From contig NZ_BMNZ01000002.1 of the NCBI RefSeq assembly GCF_014646815.1, positions 310,001 to 374,000 on the forward strand: DNA of 64,000 nucleotides. The letters run 5' to 3'. The stretch comes from Terrabacter tumescens (GTDB taxonomy: Bacteria > Actinomycetota > Actinomycetes > Actinomycetales > Dermatophilaceae). Below are positions 58,906 to 64,000 of this stretch, one piece after another. Within the stretch, counting starts at the first letter, position 1. Every line of letters begins with the position of its first letter. A program made the translations under genes and the position numbers. The notes beneath the pieces are model-generated. The model was not told the DNA's origin and did not search any database. It saw nothing but the letters and a program-made list of their open reading frames with translations.

Positions 58906-61272
58906 ATGAGGACCGACCACTTCATCCGATTCGAGCGCGTCGACTCCGTCGAGGAGGCCGAGCACGGGCTGCTGGCGCGGTTGCACGGTGAGCTGCTGCG
59001 CATCGACGCGGTGCGCCCCGACGTCGTGCGCCTCCAGCTGAGCCGGGGCGGGTCGTTCGACCCCAAGCCGACGTATGCCGTGTGCGTCGACCCGCTCGCG
59101 ACCCACCCCGACGAGCCGGTGACCTGGCGGGCCGAGCGTGAGGACGTGGACGGTGAGGACGTGTGGCGGCTCGTGACGGACGAGCTCGTCGTGACGCTGT
59201 GGCTCGACCCGTTCCGGATCGACGTGCACCGCGCCGACGGCTCAGTCGTGCTCGAGTCGGTCCCGGACGCCGAGGGCCGCTACTGGACCTACGCGACGCT
59301 CAACGACGCGTGGACGACGCGGCGCCGGATCGGGCGTGACGACGCGATCTACGGCCTCGGCGAGAAGGGCGGTCACCACAACCGCCGCGGCCGCGACTTC
59401 ACGATGTGGAACACCGACGTGCTCAACGAGCACGCGACGGCCGAGTTCCGGGCCGGCCTGGCGGCAGACGACCCGCGCGCCGACATGTCGAGCACCGAGT
59501 TCGACCCGTACTACGTGACGATCCCCTTCTTCTACCAGCGCGACGCCGAGACCGGTTCTGCCGTGGGCTCGTTCGTCGACAACGGCTACCGGGGGGAGTA
59601 CGAGTTCAGCCGCGACGACGAGTACCGCGTCACCTTCCACGGTGGGCAGTGGACCGAGTACGTCTTCGGCGGTCCGTCGATGGCGAGCATCCTGGAGCGC
59701 TACACGTGGCTGACGGGCAGGGCGTCGCTGCCGCCGATCTGGGCGCTGGGCTACCACCACTGCCGGTGGCACGCCTACAAGCAGCAGGACATCGAGGTCA
59801 TCGCGAGGCGCTACCGCGACGACGAGTTCCCCTGTGACGCCATCTGGCTCGACATCGACTACATGGACGGCTATCGCGTCTTCACGTGGGACTCCGAACG
59901 CTACCCGGACCCGGCCGGCATGCTCAAGGGCCTGGCCAACCAGGGCTACCGCGCGATCTCGATCGTCGACCCCGGCGTCAAGCACGACCCCGGCTACGCC
60001 GTCTACGACGACGGTCTCGAGCAGGACGTCTTCTGCCGCACCGAGGGTGGCGACACCTACGTCGGGCAGGTCTGGCCGGGCAACACCGTCTTCCCCGACT
60101 TCGCGACGCCTGAGGCGCGCTCGTGGTGGGGTGCGCTCAACGCCAAGCACGTCGAGTCGGGCCTGGCCGGCATCTGGAACGACATGAACGAGCCCGCGAC
60201 CGGCGAGATCCCCTCTCACACCATGCTGTTCGACAAGGGTCGCGCGTCGCACGACCGCTTCCACAACCAGTACGCGCTGCTCATGGCGATGGGCACCATC
60301 GAGGGGCTCAAGGCCGCCCGCCCGCAGGACCGCACCTTCATCCTGTCCCGCGCCGGCTTCGCCGGCATCCAGCGCTACGCCGCGAACTGGATGGGTGACA
60401 ACCAGGCCCGCTGGGACCACCTGTGGGTCAGCATGCCGATGGCGTGCGGCTTCGGCCTGTCGGGCCAGCCCTTCGTCGGCGCCGACATCGGCGGCTTCCA
60501 GGGCGACACGAACCCCGAGCTGTTCCTGCGCTGGATGCAGATGGGGGCGCTGACTCCCTTCTGCCGCAACCACTCCGAGACCAACAACATCGACCAGTAC
60601 CCGTGGTCGTTCGGTCCCGAGATCCACGACCTGGCCCGTGAGGCGGTGCGCCTGCGCTACCGGCTGCTGCCCTACATCTACTCCGCCTTCGTCCGGGCGA
60701 GCGAGACGGGCGAGCCCGTGCAGCGCCCGCTCGTCCTCGACCACCAGAGCGACCCGCAGGTCGTGGACATCGACGACCAGTACCTCTTCGGCCGCGACCT
60801 GCTCGTCGCGCCGGTCACCGAGCAGGGCCAGACCTCGCGCAGCGTCTACCTCCCCGAGGGCGACTGGTACGACTGGCACACCGGCGAGCTGCACCCCGGC
60901 GGCCAGCGGATCACCGTCGAGACGCCGCTCGAGCGGATCCCGCTCTACGCCCGCGCCGGCGCCGCGATCCCGATGTGGGCCGAGGCGCCCGCCTCGACCG
61001 ACGGCCACCACCCCGAGACCGTCGAGCTGCACGTCTTCGACCCCGTCGTCGACGGCCGCTGGGAGTCGCTCCTCGTCGAGGACGACGGACTCACGGTGGC
61101 GGCCGAGGGCTGGGGTTCGGGTATCGGCGCCGCCGAGCCCGAGCGCCTGACCACCACCGTCGTCGTCACCCGCGCCGGCGGCGAGGTCACCGTCGAGCAC
61201 GAGACCACCGGGCGGGGGTATGCCGGCCACGCGCGGACCCGCTTCGACGTCGTGCGCCACGCCCCGGCGTGA
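58906..61272 (+). CDS. glycoside hydrolase family 31 (alpha-glucosidase/xylosidase type)
   Basis: 788 residues from ATG. (beta/alpha)8 barrel with IWLDIDYMDGYRVFTWD, the nucleophile D426 in GIWNDMNEPA, and the acid/base D498 in RYAANWMGDNQARWDHL; N-terminal beta-sandwich has AIYGLGEKGGHHNRRGRDFTMWNTD, C-terminal beta-domains end near DGLTVAAEGWG. GH31 cleaves alpha-linked glucose or xylose from oligosaccharides; no signal peptide, so cytoplasmic. The sugar-binding lipoprotein and DeoR regulator 1.3-2.5 kb downstream suggest a link to alpha-glucoside uptake (inference). GTATGCC at 59073 and 61218. Confidence 0.9.
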   Translation: MRTDHFIRFERVDSVEEAEHGLLARLHGELLRIDAVRPDVVRLQLSRGGSFDPKPTYAVCVDPLATHPDEPVTWRAEREDVDGEDVWRLVTDELVVTLWLDPFRIDVHRADGSVVLESVPDAEGRYWTYATLNDAWTTRRRIGRDDAIYGLGEKGGHHNRRGRDFTMWNTDVLNEHATAEFRAGLAADDPRADMSSTEFDPYYVTIPFFYQRDAETGSAVGSFVDNGYRGEYEFSRDDEYRVTFHGGQWTEYVFGGPSMASILERYTWLTGRASLPPIWALGYHHCRWHAYKQQDIEVIARRYRDDEFPCDAIWLDIDYMDGYRVFTWDSERYPDPAGMLKGLANQGYRAISIVDPGVKHDPGYAVYDDGLEQDVFCRTEGGDTYVGQVWPGNTVFPDFATPEARSWWGALNAKHVESGLAGIWNDMNEPATGEIPSHTMLFDKGRASHDRFHNQYALLMAMGTIEGLKAARPQDRTFILSRAGFAGIQRYAANWMGDNQARWDHLWVSMPMACGFGLSGQPFVGADIGGFQGDTNPELFLRWMQMGALTPFCRNHSETNNIDQYPWSFGPEIHDLAREAVRLRYRLLPYIYSAFVRASETGEPVQRPLVLDHQSDPQVVDIDDQYLFGRDLLVAPVTEQGQTSRSVYLPEGDWYDWHTGELHPGGQRITVETPLERIPLYARAGAAIPMWAEAPASTDGHHPETVELHVFDPVVDGRWESLLVEDDGLTVAAEGWGSGIGAAEPERLTTTVVVTRAGGEVTVEHETTGRGYAGHARTRFDVVRHAPA

Positions 61273-61294
61273 CGGCAGCGGCCGCTGGGACGGG

Positions 61295-61331
61295 CCGAAC
61301 GGCATACGCCCCCATCGGGTATGCCGTTCGG
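61295..61331 (+). terminator. hairpin built from two inverted GTATGCC motifs
   Basis: CCGAACGGCATAC (61295-61307) and GTATGCCGTTCGG (61319-61331): 13-bp perfect arms, 11-base loop, 22 bases after the GH31 stop. No U-run. Probable terminator whose stem is the motif itself. Confidence 0.75.
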
Positions 61332-61399
61332 GATGTCCCGCTCGAGCGCCCACCCGGCGACCCTTGAGCGGGTGACCCCCGGACGGAAGACTGACGAGC

Positions 61400-62404
61400 A
61401 TGGCTGAAACGGCGCAGCAGGAGCAGGGCCAGAAGAGCGAGAGCCTCACCACCGTCCTCATCGCGCTGGCGGCCAACACGCTCATCGCGATCGCGAAGTC
61501 GATCGTCGCCGTCATCACCGGCTCGGCCTCGATGGTCGCCGAGGCGGCGCACTCGTGGGCCGACGCCGGCAACGAGATCTTCCTGCTCACTGCCGAGCGT
61601 CGCGCGGCCAAGCCGCGCGACGCCACGCACCCGTTCGGCTACGGGCGCGAGGCGTACGTCTGGTCGATGTTCGCGGCCTTCGGCCTCTTCGGCGCCGGCG
61701 CGGTCGTGTCGGTGTGGCACGGCATCTCGGTGCTCGGGCACGAGGAGCCGGAGACGTCGTACACGTGGGCGTATGCCGTGCTCGCCATCGCCTTCGTGCT
61801 CGAGAGCGTCTCGTTCGTGCAGGCCACGCGACAGACCCGGTCCGAGGCCAAAGCGCGCGGGCTGCGGCCGCTGAAGTTCATCGCCAACACCTCGAACCCG
61901 ACGCTGCGCGCGGTCTTCGCCGAGGACGCGGCGGCGCTCATCGGCCTGCTCATCGCCGGCATCGGGATCTTCCTGCACCAGGTCACCGGCAACGCCGTGT
62001 GGGACGCGGTCGGCTCGATCCTCGTCGGCCTGCTGCTCGGCGTCGTCGCGATCTTCCTCATCGGGCGCAACCGCGACTACCTCGTCGGCCAGGCCGTGCG
62101 GCCCGAGCTGTGGCGCCAGGCCTACGACGAGCTCAACGGCAGCGACGAGGTGGAGCGGGTGACGTTCCTGCACCTCGAGTTCGTCGGGCCGGGGCGCGTC
62201 TTCCTCGTCGCCGCCGTCGACCTGACCGGCGACGACACCGAGTCGCGCGTGGCCGGCCGGCTGGCCGAGCTGGGCCGCCTGATCGAGGAACGCGAGCTCG
62301 TCGAGCGCGCCATGATCACGCTGTCGCGCAGCGACGCCCCGACGCTCGACCCCGACGAGTCCGCGACGCCGGCGACCCGCCCGGCCGGCGGGCGCATGTC
62401 CTGA
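61400..62404 (+). CDS. cation diffusion facilitator (CDF) transporter
   Basis: 334 residues from ATG. Six helices; the metal site is in SMVAEAAHSWADAGNEIFLL (H-x-x-x-D type) in TM2 and an Asp-rich pattern in AVFAEDAAALIGLLIAGIGIFL in TM5; loop RPLKFIANTSNPTLR. A C-terminal cytoplasmic dimerisation domain (~70 residues). The divergence from the Zn-type HxxxD/DxxxD pattern makes metal specificity uncertain (Zn, Mn, Co). GTATGCC at 61771. Stands alone. Confidence 0.85.
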   Translation: MAETAQQEQGQKSESLTTVLIALAANTLIAIAKSIVAVITGSASMVAEAAHSWADAGNEIFLLTAERRAAKPRDATHPFGYGREAYVWSMFAAFGLFGAGAVVSVWHGISVLGHEEPETSYTWAYAVLAIAFVLESVSFVQATRQTRSEAKARGLRPLKFIANTSNPTLRAVFAEDAAALIGLLIAGIGIFLHQVTGNAVWDAVGSILVGLLLGVVAIFLIGRNRDYLVGQAVRPELWRQAYDELNGSDEVERVTFLHLEFVGPGRVFLVAAVDLTGDDTESRVAGRLAELGRLIEERELVERAMITLSRSDAPTLDPDESATPATRPAGGRMS

Positions 62405-62480
62405 GCTGACCCGCTGGCTCGCACCTGAGCAGCGCTCGGCCGGGGTCACTCGCAGGGACGCACGACACCGCTGACCCGGA

Positions 62481-62513
62481 AATGCGCATTGGGTGCGCAA
62501 CAACGCGCATTTT
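62481..62513. promoter_or_regulatory. operator-like TGCGCA repeats before the DeoR gene
   Basis: Three copies, ATGCGCA (62482), GTGCGCA (62493) and ACGCGCA (62503), at 10-11 base steps, so on the same face of DNA; the first sits in the perfect palindrome AATGCGCATT. Located 30-60 bases before the DeoR start. Probable binding site of the regulator itself (inference). Confidence 0.55.
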
Positions 62514-62540
62514 CGATCACTGATGTGTCACTGTGCTTGA

Positions 62541-63305
62541 GTGCGCTACGCGCGGCATCGGGCCATCACCGACGAGCTACGAGACGGGGCCGTCTCCGTG
62601 CAGGACCTCGTCGCGCGCCTGGGCGTCTCGGCCGCGACCATCCGTCGCGACCTTGCCGAGCTCTCCGACGCCGGCCTCGTACGTCGCGTGCACGGGGGCG
62701 CTGCGCCGCTGACCGTCGCCGACGTGCCCGCCGAGGTCGACCGCCCCTACGAGGAGGTCGCCGACGACGCCGCGGCGGACAAGCAGGCCATCGCGCGGCG
62801 GGCAGCCGAGCTCGTGCGCGACGGCGACACGATCCTGCTCGACATCGGCACGACCACGGGAGCGCTGGCCCACGAGCTCAAGGGCCGCTCCATCACCGTC
62901 ATCACGCCCAGCCTCGCCGTGCTCGACGCGTTGAGAGGCGACCCGGCCGTCGACATCGTGCTGCTCGGTGGTGCGCTGCGCCGCTCGTACCACTCGCTCG
63001 TCGGGCCACTCACCGAGGAGGCGCTGCGCCGGGTGCGCGCGTCGACCGTCTTCCTCGGCACGAGCGGGGTCGACGCGCAGGGCTGGGTGCTCGACACGAC
63101 CTCCGTCGAGGTGCCCACCAAGCGCCTCCTGCTCGAGGCCGGCGGACAGGTGGTCATGCTCGCCGACCGCACGAAGTTTCCCGGCCAGGGCTCCATCCGC
63201 GTCTGCGACTTCGGCGCGGTGTCGACCCTCATCACCAACGCCGACGCCCAGCACCCGACCCTCGTGCTCGCCAGAGCCCACGGTACGGACGTCCTCCTCG
63301 CCTGA
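62541..63305 (+). CDS. DeoR/GlpR-family transcriptional repressor
   Basis: 254 residues from GTG. N-terminal winged helix (VSVQDLVARLGVSAATIRRDLAELSDAGLVRRVHGGA, about 18-52), the family's usual RRDL pattern, then the sugar-phosphate-sensing C-terminal domain with DTILLDIGTTTGALAHELKGRSITVITPSLAVLDAL, LGGALRRSYHSLVGPLTEEAL, VFLGTSGVDAQGWVL, LADRTKFPGQGS. Preceded by TGCGCA repeats that fit autoregulation. Followed 54 bases downstream by a sugar ABC binding protein gene in the same direction; it likely controls that operon in response to a phosphorylated sugar. Confidence 0.9.
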   Translation: MRYARHRAITDELRDGAVSVQDLVARLGVSAATIRRDLAELSDAGLVRRVHGGAAPLTVADVPAEVDRPYEEVADDAAADKQAIARRAAELVRDGDTILLDIGTTTGALAHELKGRSITVITPSLAVLDALRGDPAVDIVLLGGALRRSYHSLVGPLTEEALRRVRASTVFLGTSGVDAQGWVLDTTSVEVPTKRLLLEAGGQVVMLADRTKFPGQGSIRVCDFGAVSTLITNADAQHPTLVLARAHGTDVLLA

Positions 63306-63358
63306 CCCGACCCACAGCTTCGACCACCTTCCACCACCCCAGAGAAGGAGCTCACCCG

Positions 63359-64000
63359 ATGAAACCCACCACGACCCACGGTGTTCGAACCGGTGTCCGC
63401 AAACGCGTGCTGGCCGTCGTCGCGACGTCGCTCGCCCTCGTCGGGGCCGCGGCCTGCGACCGCAGCTCCTCCACCGGGACCAGTCCCTCCCAGAATGCCG
63501 GCGCCAAGGACGTGACTCTGACGATCACCTCCAACTCCATCGCCGGCGGCAAGAACGCCGACGAGGCCGACTGGTACGCCAAGTACGTCATCCAGACCTT
63601 CACCAAGCAGCAGAAGGCCAAGGGCGTCAACGTCACGCTGACCTTTCAGCCCTCCGGTGTCGACGACGAGCAGTACAAGACCAAGGTCGCGCTCGACCTC
63701 AAGAGCAAGGCCGGCGCCGACGTCATGGCGCTCGACGGGATCTGGGTCGGCGAGTTCGCGCAGGCCGGCTACCTCAAGCCGCTCAGCGACGTCGCCGGCG
63801 CGGGCGTGACCTCGTGGGAGGGCTGGTCGCAGATCCCCAAGGCCGTGCAGGCCAACGTCTCCTTCGAGGACAAGACGTACGGCATCCCGGCCGGCACCGA
63901 CGGCCGCGTCCTCTACTTCAACAAGAAGCTCTTCGCCCAGGCGGGCCTGCCGGCCGACTGGCAGCCGAAGTCGTGGCAGGACATCATCGACGCCGGCACG
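63359..64000 (+). CDS. sugar ABC transporter substrate-binding lipoprotein (3' end outside window)
   Basis: Starts at ATG 63359 with AGAAGGAG; 214 codons are visible and the frame runs off the window. Lipoprotein signal peptide with the lipobox G-A-A-A-C and lipid-attachment Cys33, then a Ser-rich linker and the extracellular solute-binding domain type 1 (KDVTLTITSNSIAGGKNADEADWYAKYVIQTFTKQQKAKG, DDEQYKTKVALDLKSKAGADVMALDGIWVGEFAQAGYLKPL, YGIPAGTDGRVLYFNKKLFAQAGL). Binds an oligosaccharide or sugar outside the membrane for import. Downstream permeases would be expected beyond 64000. Confidence 0.85.
   Translation, partial: MKPTTTHGVRTGVRKRVLAVVATSLALVGAAACDRSSSTGTSPSQNAGAKDVTLTITSNSIAGGKNADEADWYAKYVIQTFTKQQKAKGVNVTLTFQPSGVDDEQYKTKVALDLKSKAGADVMALDGIWVGEFAQAGYLKPLSDVAGAGVTSWEGWSQIPKAVQANVSFEDKTYGIPAGTDGRVLYFNKKLFAQAGLPADWQPKSWQDIIDAGT

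Noticed and set aside
61187-62503. Minus-strand open frame antisense to the CDF gene
   Set aside because: Composition is a shadow of the transporter; no start signal or domain.
1-64000. tRNA, rRNA and CRISPR arrays
   Set aside because: Searched by eye for T-arm GGTTCGAATC-type blocks, rRNA signatures and regular spaced repeats; none seen.

Overview
The window is very GC-rich chromosomal DNA (about 72% by eye) with actinobacterial codon usage. It has many GTG starts and many apparently leaderless genes, in which a TANNNT -10 box lies 6-7 bases before the start codon. The gene families (AAA chelatase/VWA pair, c-di-AMP riboswitch before a CHAP hydrolase, class F sortase, DUF6412/YidC pair) fit an actinobacterium. 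A member of the Micrococcales such as the Intrasporangiaceae is my best guess, but this is inference. I saw no rRNA, tRNA or CRISPR array.

Layout. 1-9.4 kb: end of a Mg-chelatase-like AAA ATPase and its VWA partner, a GNAT protein, a decayed phosphotransferase, a secreted thermonuclease, small DUF1801/DUF427/DUF4287 proteins, a flavin dehydrogenase translationally coupled to an acyl-ACP-reductase-like enzyme, and a small SIGS-repeat protein. 9.4-21.6 kb: housekeeping and accessory enzymes (two RibD/DHFR-like reductases, a frameshifted YcaQ-type gene, YceI, a large LuxR-type ATPase regulator, YCII, MBL-fold, GMC oxidoreductase). 21.7-27.1 kb: a minus-strand operon HtrA-like protease > MoxR > DUF58 > two VWA membrane proteins. 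27.2-32.1 kb: CHAD protein, sulfatase/DinB pair, YidC/DUF6412 pair. 32.1-35.3 kb: a lower-GC island with broken genes, a septum-formation-domain protein, a foreign-looking methyltransferase and a truncated ISL3 transposase. 35.5-49.5 kb: K+ channel, DUF389, acetyltransferase, old yellow enzyme, a c-di-AMP riboswitch controlling a CHAP hydrolase, a sortase F/CHRD substrate pair, alcohol dehydrogenase, pirin, MFS transporter and a frameshifted subtilase. 49.6-57.4 kb: an unusual region built round two paralogous PGWP-domain proteins, one split into two genes and one fused, with two frameshifted membrane-associated genes between them. 57.4-64 kb: flavin monooxygenase, GH31 alpha-glucosidase, CDF transporter, and a DeoR regulator with operator-like repeats followed by a sugar-binding lipoprotein that runs off the window.

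The most striking non-genic signal is a short motif, GTATGCC (extended CGTATGCCGTGTG). I counted about 40 copies by eye, 21 on one strand and 19 on the other, enriched between genes, sometimes as inverted pairs forming hairpins, and in genes maintained by codons (TAT, GCA) that are otherwise avoided. This resembles a DNA uptake sequence or another genome-wide recognition word. A second, unrelated family of GTCGAGTG palindromes forms intergenic hairpins and appears once inside a coding region. Several genes carry single-base frameshifts. Whether they are real decay or sequencing errors cannot be settled from the sequence alone.
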